A DNA stretch of 64,000 nt, from NCBI GenBank assembly GCA_947454135.1, contig CANGJI010000004.1, positions 1 through 64,000 of the forward strand. The letters are read 5' to 3'. The position numbers and the translations under genes are program-made. The stretch comes from Sphingomonadaceae bacterium (GTDB taxonomy: Bacteria; Pseudomonadota; Alphaproteobacteria; Sphingomonadales; Sphingomonadaceae). The notes beneath the pieces are model-generated. The model made no database searches, was not told the DNA's origin, and saw only the letters and a program-made list of their open reading frames with translations. Positions 24,447-32,924 of the stretch are shown one piece after another (position 1 is the first letter of the stretch; each line of letters begins with the position of its first letter).

Positions 24447-26123
24447 TCACTGGGCCTTTGCTGCAGCGAGGCTCTTGTCACGCACCGCCCGGAACTCGTC
24501 GTTCGGGTGCCAGTTGGGCCAGACATTGCTGTCGGCCAGTTCGCGGCCGAGCCGGTAGAACAGCTTCACATCCTGCACCATGCCCGAGATGTCCCAGCTT
24601 TCCTGATACTGGTCGCTCGGCTGGTGGTAGCGCACGTTGACGTAATCGTCCGAGGCTGCCTGCCCGGCCGCCGTGCCGCCATTCACGAGATCGACACCAC
24701 GCCCGAGATCGAACATCGGCACGCCGCGCTTGGCGAGGCTGAAGTGGTCCGAACGGTAATAGTGCCCGCGCTCGGGGTGTTCTTCCGGCGATTCGCTGAG
24801 GCCCATTTCGCCTTCGACCTTGCGCAGGATCGTCGTGAGTTCCGACTTGTCGCCACCGGTTACGGTGATGTCCTTCGCCGGACCGCCCACGGGAAGCGCA
24901 TCCATATTGACCCCGCCTACGGTCCTGGCGAGCGGGAAAACCGGGTTCTGTGCGTAGTATTCTGAGCCGAGCAGGCCCGATTCCTCAAGCGTGACGGCCA
25001 GAAAGACCTGGCTGCGGGCGGCGGGGCCAGCCGCCGCGTTCATCTTGGCGAGCGCCGCGAGCGCGGCAATGCCGGTCGCGTTGTCGACCGCGCCGTTGCA
25101 GATGTCATCGCCAGTCGCATCCGGCTTGCAATGTCCGAGATGGTCCCAGTGCGCGCTGTAGAGCACGTATTCGCCAGGACGCGTCTTGCCGGGCAGCACG
25201 CCGATCACGTTGTGCGAATTGGCCTTTTCGATCGTGCTATCAAACGAGAGACTGGCCTTGAGGCCCAGCGGAACCGGCTTGAAGCCCTTCTGCTGCGCCG
25301 CTGCGGTCAGCGCGGCGAGGTCCTTGCCTGCGGCCTTGAAGATCGCCTCGGCAACCGGCTTCTGAACCCAGCCGTTGGCAACGGTCTGGTCGGCACCGTC
25401 ATTCGCGGTCTGAACAAAGTGCTGTGCGCCCGACCAGCTCGATTCGACAACCTGCCAGCCATAGGCTGCCGGGAAGGTATCATGGATGATGAGCGCCCCC
25501 GTCGCGCCCTGCCGTGCCGCTTCCTCGAACTTGTAGGTCCAGCGTCCGTAGTATGTCATCCGGCGGCCACGGAAGAGGCCGTTCTCCCCTTCCATTGCAT
25601 AGTCCGGATCGTTGACGAGGATGACCGCCGTCTTCCCGTGCATGTCGATCCCGGCATAGTCGTTCCAGCCCAGTTCGGGTGCATTGATCCCGTAGCCGAC
25701 GAAGACCAGTTCGCTGTCCTTGACCTCGGTATGCGGCGTGATGCGATAGCTGCCAGCCACGAAATCACTCGATGGCTTGAAGGTAAGCGTCTGCGCAGCG
25801 CCGGTGATGGTCAGCGGGCTCTTGTTGATCGCCGTAATCGTCGCCGTGGGTACGTCCTGCAACCACTGCCCCTTGTTGCCCGGCTGGAGCCCGGCCGCCT
25901 TGAACCGGGCGATGATCGCGTCCAGCGTCTTGGGCTCGGCTCGTGTGCCCGGCCCGCGCCCCTCGAACTCGTCCGAAGCGAGCGTCCGGATCGTTTCGCG
26001 CATCAGCGCCTCATCGACAGCAGGCACCGTCGGCGCCGCATGGCTCGCCGCCATCGGCAGCGCGAGCGCAGCGCCGCACAGCAGCACCAAAGCCTTGCGA
26101 CCAAACGACCTGCTGATCTTCAT
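24447..26123 (-). CDS. Secreted M28 family metallopeptidase
   Basis: A 558-residue exported peptidase with a signal peptide (MKISRSFGRKALVLLCGAAL, cleaved near ASHA). It has a protease-associated (PA) type insert (about 150-260, VGYGINAPELGWNDYAGIDM) and a zinc catalytic domain with ligands in SAHWDHLG, DNATG, EESGLLGS, MDALP and SDHFS, the M28 order His, Asp, Glu, Asp, His. It likely releases amino acids or dipeptides in the periplasm or outside. I chose ATG 26123, with AGGA 8 nt upstream, over two closely spaced ATGs at 26129 and 26138. Confidence 0.9.
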   Translation of the reverse strand: MKISRSFGRKALVLLCGAALALPMAASHAAPTVPAVDEALMRETIRTLASDEFEGRGPGTRAEPKTLDAIIARFKAAGLQPGNKGQWLQDVPTATITAINKSPLTITGAAQTLTFKPSSDFVAGSYRITPHTEVKDSELVFVGYGINAPELGWNDYAGIDMHGKTAVILVNDPDYAMEGENGLFRGRRMTYYGRWTYKFEEAARQGATGALIIHDTFPAAYGWQVVESSWSGAQHFVQTANDGADQTVANGWVQKPVAEAIFKAAGKDLAALTAAAQQKGFKPVPLGLKASLSFDSTIEKANSHNVIGVLPGKTRPGEYVLYSAHWDHLGHCKPDATGDDICNGAVDNATGIAALAALAKMNAAAGPAARSQVFLAVTLEESGLLGSEYYAQNPVFPLARTVGGVNMDALPVGGPAKDITVTGGDKSELTTILRKVEGEMGLSESPEEHPERGHYYRSDHFSLAKRGVPMFDLGRGVDLVNGGTAAGQAASDDYVNVRYHQPSDQYQESWDISGMVQDVKLFYRLGRELADSNVWPNWHPNDEFRAVRDKSLAAAKAQ

Positions 26124-26251
26124 CCTCATCTTCCTCATGCCATCCAGAGCGCCAGACCCGGCTCGGCGCGCACAGGTGGCAGAGCCCCCGCTTGCTGGCA
26201 AGCCGGACGCGCGCGCTTGATCGCATGGCGCTGACGGGGCATCGCAGCACG

Positions 26252-28981
26252 ATGACCGGCAGGAGCCATACACCGGACTGGGCACTCGCCCTGCACCGCG
26301 CCCGCAGCGAAGCGCCATTCCTCGCCCGCGGTCTGGACCGCCTGCCCGATCTCGAAGCCTTTCTTGCCGCCGGGCGAATCGAAGAGGCCCTCGCCGCCGC
26401 TCATCAGGCCGGTGCTGACGAACCGGACACGGGCATAGCCCTGCGCCGCCAGCGGCTCGCCCTCGCGGTCGCGCTCGCCATCGGAGATCTCGCCGGCGCG
26501 CTGCCGCTCAAGCGCGTCATGACCGAGCTGTCCGTCTTTGCCGACCATGCACTCGATGCTGCCATCGTGGCTGCCATGCGCCGCCGCGTGCCCGATGCCG
26601 AGCCGCAGGGCTTTTCCGCCATCGCGCTGGGCAAGCATGGCGCGGGCGAGCTCAACTACTCGTCCGACATCGACCCGATCCTCCTCTACGATCCCGAGCT
26701 TCTTCCGCGCCGCGAGCGGGATGATCCAGCCGACGCCGCGCAGCGTATCGCGCGCACGGTCGTCGAATTGCTCGGCGCGGTCACCGGCGAGGGCTATGTC
26801 TTCCGGGTCGATCTGCGCCTGCGCCCCGCTGCGGAAGTCACCCCGCTCGCCCTCCCGTTCATTGCCGCGATCACCCATTACGAATCGAGCGCGCTGGCAT
26901 GGGAACGTGCTGCGTTCATCCGCGCGCGCCCGGCGTCGGGCGACATCGTGGCGGGGCAAGCCTTCCTCGATGCCATCCGGCCCTTCGTCTGGCGGCGGAG
27001 CCTCGATTTCGGGGCGATTGCCGAGATCGGCCGCCTCACCACCCGCATCCGCGATCATTACGCAGGTGGTCAGGCGATCGGCCCGGGCTACGATCTCAAA
27101 CGCGGACGCGGCGGCATTCGCGAGGTCGAGTTCTTCGCGCAGACCCACCAGCTGATCCACGGCGGGCGCAATCCGGCGCTTCGCCTGCGCGGCACCCGCG
27201 CGGCGCTCGATGCCCTGGCGGAGGCCGGCATCGTCGCCGGAGAGGACGCCGCACTGCTCGGCGATAGCTACGACCGCCTGCGTACGCTGGAGCACCGGCT
27301 GCAGATGATCGCTGATCAGCAGACGCACAGCCTGCCGACCGACCCCGCCCAGCTCGAAGCCGTAGCGCGGCTGGACGGCATCCCCTCCGGCACAGCGCTG
27401 GTGGAAGAGCTCGCGCAGATTTCAGAAGCTGTCGGCCGCCGGTTCGACAACCTGATCGCGACTTACGCGCCGACCGGTGCCGTCCCCGTAACCACACGCC
27501 CGCTCGAACAGGAGCTGAAGGCGCTCGGTTTCGCCGATCCGGGCGCCCTCGCGACGCGCATCGAGAGCTGGGAAAACGGCCAGTTCCGCGCCCTGCGCAG
27601 CGCAGAGGCCCGCGCCGCCTTTGCGCGTCTGCGGGATACCTTGCTCGGCGCGCTTGCCGCCGCGCCCGATCCGGAGCGCGCGCTGCTGCGCTGGGAAGGC
27701 TTGCTGGCCGGACTGCCCAGCGCGATCAATATCTTCCAGCTCCTCGAAGCGCGTCCCGCCCTGCTCGGCGTCGTGATGCGCGTGCTTGCCCATGCGCCCA
27801 CGCTGGCGGACGAACTCGCCCGACGCTCGGACCTCCTCGATACGCTCATCGACCGCAGCGCCTTCGATCTGCCCGGCAGCGTCGAAAGGCTCGCCGCCGA
27901 ATTCCGCCGCTGCGAGGCAGGCGACGATTACCAGTGCCTGCTCGATTCCGTGCGCCGCAAGGTCGGTGAATGGCGCTTTGCGCTTGGCGTGCAGCTCATC
28001 GAAAGCCGGTTGGGCGAGACATGGCGCGATCCGCTCGAAGTCGCTGCCGCGCTTTCACGCATCGCCGAAGCCGCCATCCTCGTACTCGCCGAAGCGGCGC
28101 AAGGCGAGTTCGTCCGCGCCCATGGCCGGATCGCGGACAGCGAACTCGTCATCCTCGGGCTTGGCCGGCTGGGCGGCGGCGCGCTGACCCATGCCTCGGA
28201 CCTCGACATCGTGTTCCTGTTCAGCGGTGACCACACGGGCGAATCGGATGGGGCCCGGCCGCTTGGCAGCACGCTCTATTATAACCGTCTTGCCCAGCGG
28301 GTGATCGCAGCGCTTTCCGCCCCCACCGCCGCCGGTGCGCTCTATGAAGTCGACGTCCGCCTTCGCCCCAGCGGTGCGCAAGGGCCGATTGCCGTCAGCC
28401 TCGAAAGCTTCGCCCGCTACCAGCGCGAGGTTGCGTGGACCTGGGAACACATGGCGCTGTGCCGCGCGCGGCCACTGTTCGGCGCGCCGGATGATTGCGC
28501 CGCACTCGCGGGGATCATCGACACCGTGCTGCACCGCCCGCGCGATGCTGAAAAGCTGCGCGCAGACGTGCTATCGATGCGCACCGAAATGGCGCAGCAC
28601 AAACAGCCGTCCGGCCCGCTTGACGTGAAACTGGCGCGCGGTGGGCTCGTCGATCTGGAGTTCCTCGTCCACTACCTGCAACTGCGCGAACGCACCGCGC
28701 TCGATCCCGATCTCGGGCGCGCGGCTGACGGGCTGATCGCCGCCGGTCTGCTCACGCCGCCCTTGCGCGCCGCACACGATCTGCTGGCGCGGCTGCTCAT
28801 CGCCGTTCGCCTCGTTGCCCCTGACGGACGCTATCCGCCCGAAGCCAGCCGCGCTATCGTTGCACGCGCATGCGGTCTCGCCGATTGGCAGGGGCTGCTC
28901 ACTGCCGTGCTGGCAGCCCGCCGCGACATCGCGGCCTGCTGGCACGCCGTATTTGGCGAAGAACTGGAGATCTGTGAATGA
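26252..28981 (+). CDS. glnE: Bifunctional glutamine synthetase adenylyltransferase/deadenylase
   Basis: A 909-residue regulator of glutamine synthetase. It has two nucleotidyltransferase domains: the N-terminal deadenylase (GKHGAGELNYSSDIDPILLY) and the C-terminal adenylyltransferase (GLGRLGGGALTHASDLDIVF), each with the paired Asp metal ligands (SDIDP, SDLDI). A GlnD/PII-responsive linker lies between. Start is uncertain: ATG 26252, ATG 26225 and the track start 26192 are all in frame and none has a strong ribosome binding site. It is divergent from the M28 peptidase and overlaps bcp by 4 bp. Confidence 0.93.
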   Translation: MTGRSHTPDWALALHRARSEAPFLARGLDRLPDLEAFLAAGRIEEALAAAHQAGADEPDTGIALRRQRLALAVALAIGDLAGALPLKRVMTELSVFADHALDAAIVAAMRRRVPDAEPQGFSAIALGKHGAGELNYSSDIDPILLYDPELLPRRERDDPADAAQRIARTVVELLGAVTGEGYVFRVDLRLRPAAEVTPLALPFIAAITHYESSALAWERAAFIRARPASGDIVAGQAFLDAIRPFVWRRSLDFGAIAEIGRLTTRIRDHYAGGQAIGPGYDLKRGRGGIREVEFFAQTHQLIHGGRNPALRLRGTRAALDALAEAGIVAGEDAALLGDSYDRLRTLEHRLQMIADQQTHSLPTDPAQLEAVARLDGIPSGTALVEELAQISEAVGRRFDNLIATYAPTGAVPVTTRPLEQELKALGFADPGALATRIESWENGQFRALRSAEARAAFARLRDTLLGALAAAPDPERALLRWEGLLAGLPSAINIFQLLEARPALLGVVMRVLAHAPTLADELARRSDLLDTLIDRSAFDLPGSVERLAAEFRRCEAGDDYQCLLDSVRRKVGEWRFALGVQLIESRLGETWRDPLEVAAALSRIAEAAILVLAEAAQGEFVRAHGRIADSELVILGLGRLGGGALTHASDLDIVFLFSGDHTGESDGARPLGSTLYYNRLAQRVIAALSAPTAAGALYEVDVRLRPSGAQGPIAVSLESFARYQREVAWTWEHMALCRARPLFGAPDDCAALAGIIDTVLHRPRDAEKLRADVLSMRTEMAQHKQPSGPLDVKLARGGLVDLEFLVHYLQLRERTALDPDLGRAADGLIAAGLLTPPLRAAHDLLARLLIAVRLVAPDGRYPPEASRAIVARACGLADWQGLLTAVLAARRDIAACWHAVFGEELEICE

Positions 28982-29451
28982 GCGAGACCATCGGCGCGGG
29001 CAGCCCGCTGCCTGACATTGCCATGACCACGCCCGAAGGCGGCAGCGTGAAGCCTTCCGACTTTATCGGCCGCAAGCTGGTGCTGTTCTTCTATCCCAAG
29101 GACGATACGCCGGGTTGCACCACGGAAAACAAAGACTTTTCAGCGCTTGTGGCAGAGTTCGAAGCCGCCGGCACCGCGCTCCTTGGTGTCAGCAAGGATC
29201 CGCCGAAGAAGCACCTCAAGTTCATCGAGAAGCACGGCCTCGCCGCACCGCTCGCCACCGATGCGGAGGAAGGCGGCCTTTCGGACGCGCTCGGCATCTG
29301 GACGGAAAAGTCGATGTATGGCCGAACCTACATGGGCATGGAGCGTACCACCTATCTCGTCGGCGCAGACGGCAAGATCGCGCAGGTCTGGTCCAAGGTA
29401 AAGGTCAAGGGCCACGCCGAGGAAGTTCTCGCGGCGGCCAAGGCGCTCTGA
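28978..29451 (+). CDS. bcp: Thiol peroxidase BCP-type, single cysteine
   Basis: A 157-residue peroxiredoxin reducing peroxides in the cytoplasm. The peroxidatic Cys is 47 in YPKDDTPGCTTE. There is no other cysteine in the protein, so the resolving Cys of the atypical 2-Cys form (five residues later in E. coli BCP) is missing; it should work as a 1-Cys enzyme using an external thiol. It starts in an ATGA overlap with glnE and precedes a DUF455 gene by 7 nt. Confidence 0.92.
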   Translation: MSETIGAGSPLPDIAMTTPEGGSVKPSDFIGRKLVLFFYPKDDTPGCTTENKDFSALVAEFEAAGTALLGVSKDPPKKHLKFIEKHGLAAPLATDAEEGGLSDALGIWTEKSMYGRTYMGMERTTYLVGADGKIAQVWSKVKVKGHAEEVLAAAKAL

Positions 29452-29458
29452 CCAGCAG

Positions 29459-30253
29459 ATGACCCACACTTCTGTTGCCGCAGCGATCCGGGGAGCGATG
29501 CTCACCGCGGATCCTGCGGCCAAGGCCATGGCTGCGCGGGCCGTCCGGCGCGATTGGGCGGCAGGGCGCCTGACCTTCGCGTTCAACGAAGCCATGCCGG
29601 ACGAGCCTGCCCGTCCGTTGCGGCCCGAATTGCTTCCGCCCAATGCCATGCCCAAGCGCGGGCGCGGCGGATCGGAGCGCGGACGGCTCGCCCTGCTGCA
29701 TGCGCTGGCCCACATAGAATTCGTCGCGATCGATCTCGCGCTCGATGCCGCAGGGCGGTTTGGCGAAGCCCGCGGGCCTGAATTCGTTACCGACTGGCTC
29801 GATGTGGCGGCGGACGAGGCGATGCATTTCTCCTTGCTCGCCCGCAGGTTGCGCACACTTGGTTCGGACTACGGGGCCTTGCCGGCGCACGATGGCCTAT
29901 GGGACGCTGCGCGCGAGACCGCGCATGATGCAGCCGCCCGCCTCGCCATTGTCCCGATGGTGCTCGAGGCGCGCGGGCTCGACGTGACCCCTGTCACCAT
30001 CGAGCGCTTCGTCGCCGCAGGCGATCTCCGATCGGCGCGCATCCTCGAGCGGATCCTGAACGATGAGATCCGCCATGTGCGCTACGGCACAACCCACTTC
30101 CTCAAAATCTGCGAAGAGCGCGGTGAAACGCCTGCCGCCATCTGGAAAACCCTTGTCGCACGGCATTTCCGCGGGGCTGTTAAGCCACCGTTCAACGACT
30201 CGGCGCGTCGCGCTGCCGGTTTGTCGTACGAATTGATGGCAGGGGTTGTCTGA
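29459..30253 (+). CDS. DUF455 ferritin-like protein
   Basis: A 264-residue protein with the ferritin-like helical bundle of the DUF455 family. Metal-ligand-type motifs are ALAHIEFVAIDLALD, AADEAMHFSLL and LNDEIRHVRYGTTHF, giving paired Glu and ExxH sites in each helix. DUF455 proteins are predicted di-metal oxidoreductases of unknown substrate. It follows bcp by 7 nt in the glnE-bcp-DUF455 run, so an oxidative-stress role is plausible but unproven. Confidence 0.82.
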   Translation: MTHTSVAAAIRGAMLTADPAAKAMAARAVRRDWAAGRLTFAFNEAMPDEPARPLRPELLPPNAMPKRGRGGSERGRLALLHALAHIEFVAIDLALDAAGRFGEARGPEFVTDWLDVAADEAMHFSLLARRLRTLGSDYGALPAHDGLWDAARETAHDAAARLAIVPMVLEARGLDVTPVTIERFVAAGDLRSARILERILNDEIRHVRYGTTHFLKICEERGETPAAIWKTLVARHFRGAVKPPFNDSARRAAGLSYELMAGVV

Positions 30254-30441
30254 TCAGGACACTTCCCCCTAACCGGGTCTCGTCGAGGCAGCGGGAGGGG
30301 TTTCCGCTCAGTCTCATGGAACTTTTCAGGCAGACCGGGCTGACCCGGCGGGCCGTTGGGAAGCTCCAGGTTGGTCGGGTCCGGTTTCAGTAACGCAGGT
30401 GATACTGCAGGGCCGGGGCGATTAAGGGTTAGCGGGTCGTA

Positions 30442-31161
30442 ATGTTTAACAACAAGATTACGAAGCTGGTGCTGGGCTCGATCGGAGCCATCGCGTGTTT
30501 CTTCTCGGCTCCCGCCTTGGCGAACAGCGCCGCATCGGCAGACATTGCCGCCCCGCTCCGCGCCGCCGAAGCTGCCCGCAACGGCACCACTGCCACCCCC
30601 GCCGATGATGAATTCCACAAGCTCTTCGCCAGCTGGCAGTCGCTCGACACCGGCATGCCGATCGGCTCTGCCGCTTCCGCCCAGCGCAGCGGTGGGGTCT
30701 CGATCCCCTCGCTGGTTCCTGTTTCGTCGAACCGCGGCATGAGCAGCGGCTTCGGCATGCGCGTCCACCCCGTACTTGGCGGCCTGCGCGCGCACAAGGG
30801 CATCGATCTTCCCGCCACCACCGGCACCCCCATTCATGCTTCGGCTGACGGTGTCGTCGGCAAGGCGGATTGGTTCGGCGGCTACGGCCTGTTCGTCGAG
30901 CTGGAGCACGGCGGCGGCATGGAAACCCGCTACGGTCACATGTCGCGCATCGCGGTCGCCGAAGGCCAGCGTGTCCGCAAGGGCGACGTGATCGGCTACG
31001 TCGGCTCGACCGGTCGCTCGACGGGCTCGCACCTGCACTACGAAGTGCGCATCGGCGGCGAAGCCGTGAACCCCATTCCCTACATGCAGACGGTCGCCCC
31101 GGGCGTCTCGACCGAGACCGTTCTGGCGCAGAGCGACACGCCTGCTCCGCTGGCGCGCTGA
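30442..31161 (+). CDS. M23 family peptidoglycan endopeptidase
   Basis: A 239-residue LytM/M23 zinc peptidase. An N-terminal signal or anchor (LVLGSIGAIACFFSAPALA) is followed by a ~70-residue linker and the catalytic domain. The first zinc motif HKGID (H118, D122) and the second HLHYEV (H197, H199) are both intact, so it should be active rather than a regulatory LytM. Likely cleaves peptidoglycan crosslinks in the periplasm. It is monocistronic, preceded by 188 nt of non-coding DNA and closed by a strong terminator. Confidence 0.9.
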   Translation: MFNNKITKLVLGSIGAIACFFSAPALANSAASADIAAPLRAAEAARNGTTATPADDEFHKLFASWQSLDTGMPIGSAASAQRSGGVSIPSLVPVSSNRGMSSGFGMRVHPVLGGLRAHKGIDLPATTGTPIHASADGVVGKADWFGGYGLFVELEHGGGMETRYGHMSRIAVAEGQRVRKGDVIGYVGSTGRSTGSHLHYEVRIGGEAVNPIPYMQTVAPGVSTETVLAQSDTPAPLAR

Positions 31162-31195
31162 TCGCCGCGAAACAACCGCATCTTGGAGAGGATGG

Positions 31196-31229
31196 GAAGA
31201 AGGCGGCGGAAACGCCGCCTTCTTCTTTT
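31196..31229 (+). terminator. Rho-independent terminator of the M23 peptidase gene
   Basis: A perfect 13-bp stem (GAAGAAGGCGGCG / CGCCGCCTTCTTC) with a GAAA tetraloop, followed by TTTT, 34 nt after the stop. The A-rich/T-rich base of the stem could also work weakly from the other strand. Confidence 0.93.
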
Positions 31230-31361
31230 CGTGCGTCCGCGTCACCGGATCGGCCCGGCAGAATCACCTTCGCCTGACGAATCCCGTTGCGCCGCTTAAT
31301 CGAGCGGTTAAACTCTCGCGAAAGACGGCCTGATCGCGCCGCTGATCCTGAGAGGATGCGC

Positions 31362-32900
31362 ATGAATTACCACCCAAGTGTCCACGCGAAGACCAACCCC
31401 GAAAAGCCTGCGGTCATCATGTCCGGCAGCGGCGAGGTCGTGACCTACGGGGAGCTCGAAGCGCAGAGCAACCGCTTCGCGCAGTTGCTCCGTTCGCGCG
31501 GGATCGGGATCGGTGACACGATTGCGCTCTGCTTCGAGAACCATCCCGTCTTCTTCTCGCTGTGCTGGGGCGCGCAGCGCGCCGGGATCGTCTACGTCGC
31601 GATCTCCTCGCGCCTCGCCCCGCCGGAAGTGGCCTACATCGCCCGCGACAGCGGGGCCAAGTTGCTCGTCGGTAGCGGCGCCCTCACGCCGCTACTCGAT
31701 GCCGTCGCCGAAGCCGCACCGGAAGTGCCGCAGCTTCGTCTCGGCGGTACCGGCGAGCACGATCTGGCTGCGGCACTCGCCGCCATGCCGATCGACCCGA
31801 TTGCCGATGAGCGCGCAGGCTGCGACATGCTCTATTCGTCAGGCACCACCGGCAAACCCAAGGGCGTACGCGTGCCGCTGCCGGAAGACCCTTCGATCGG
31901 CGGCGCCAATTCGCTGATCATGCTGGCTGGCGGCCCCTTCGGCATTCGCCCCGATGCGGTCTACCTCTCGCCCGCGCCGCTCTACCATGCCGCGCCGCTG
32001 CGCTGGTCGATGACAGTGCATCGCTTCGGCGGCACCGTGGTCTGCATGGAGAAGTTCGACGCCGAGAAGGCGCTCGAGGCCATTGAGCGCTACAAGGTGA
32101 CCGACAGCCAGTGGGTGCCGACTCATTTCGTGCGCATGCTCAAGCTGCTCGAGGAAGTCCGCGCGCGCTACGATCTCTCGTCACTGCGCGGCGCGATCCA
32201 TGCGGCAGCGCCCTGCCCCGTGCCGGTCAAGCGGGCGATGATCGAATGGTGGGGCCCGGTCCTCAACGAATATTACGCCGGCACCGAAGGCAATGGCTTC
32301 ACCTTCATCTCCAGCCCGGAATGGCTGCAGCGCCCCGGCTCGGTCGGCCGAGCACTGCTCGGGACGATCCGCATCTGCGACGAAAACGGCGATGAAGTGC
32401 CGCGTGGCACGGAAGGCCAGGTCTTCTTCGAAGGCGGCAATCCCTTCGCCTACCATAACGACCCCGACAAGACGCGCGACGCCACCAACAAGCACGGCTG
32501 GACCAGCCTTGGCGACGTGGGCTGGGAGGACGAGGACGGCTATCTGTTCCTCACCGACCGCAAGAGCTTCATGATCATCTCGGGCGGCGTGAACATCTAC
32601 CCGCAGGAAATCGAGAACCTCCTCATCACCCATCCCAAGGTGGCCGACGTCGCCGTCATCGGCGCGCCCGATCCGGACATGGGCGAACGCGTGGTAGCGG
32701 TCGTCCAGCCGCACGACATCGGCGAGGCAGGCCCTGCGCTGGCAGACGAACTGGCCGCCTGGCTCGCCCCGCAGCTCAGCCGCGTCAAGCTCCCCCGCCA
32801 GATTGACTTCCGCGCCGAATTGCCACGCGAACCCACCGGCAAGCTGTTCAAGCGCCTGCTGCGCGACGAGTACAAGGCCGCCGCCGCCGCATCTGCCTAA
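31362..32900 (+). CDS. Acyl-CoA synthetase, AMP-forming
   Basis: A 512-residue ANL-superfamily ligase that activates a carboxylic acid as acyl-AMP and then acyl-CoA. The P-loop is YSSGTTGKPKG, followed by YYAGTEGNGFTF, the TDRKSFMIISGGVNIYP hinge with its Asp, and the C-terminal PTGKLFKR with the catalytic Lys. Substrate is not predictable; the adjacent P450 suggests a hydrophobic acid such as a fatty, terpenoid or steroid acid. I start at ATG 31362, with AGAGG 6 nt upstream. Confidence 0.9.
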   Translation: MNYHPSVHAKTNPEKPAVIMSGSGEVVTYGELEAQSNRFAQLLRSRGIGIGDTIALCFENHPVFFSLCWGAQRAGIVYVAISSRLAPPEVAYIARDSGAKLLVGSGALTPLLDAVAEAAPEVPQLRLGGTGEHDLAAALAAMPIDPIADERAGCDMLYSSGTTGKPKGVRVPLPEDPSIGGANSLIMLAGGPFGIRPDAVYLSPAPLYHAAPLRWSMTVHRFGGTVVCMEKFDAEKALEAIERYKVTDSQWVPTHFVRMLKLLEEVRARYDLSSLRGAIHAAAPCPVPVKRAMIEWWGPVLNEYYAGTEGNGFTFISSPEWLQRPGSVGRALLGTIRICDENGDEVPRGTEGQVFFEGGNPFAYHNDPDKTRDATNKHGWTSLGDVGWEDEDGYLFLTDRKSFMIISGGVNIYPQEIENLLITHPKVADVAVIGAPDPDMGERVVAVVQPHDIGEAGPALADELAAWLAPQLSRVKLPRQIDFRAELPREPTGKLFKRLLRDEYKAAAAASA

Positions 32901-32924
32901 TCACCGCTATCAAGGACGACCACC

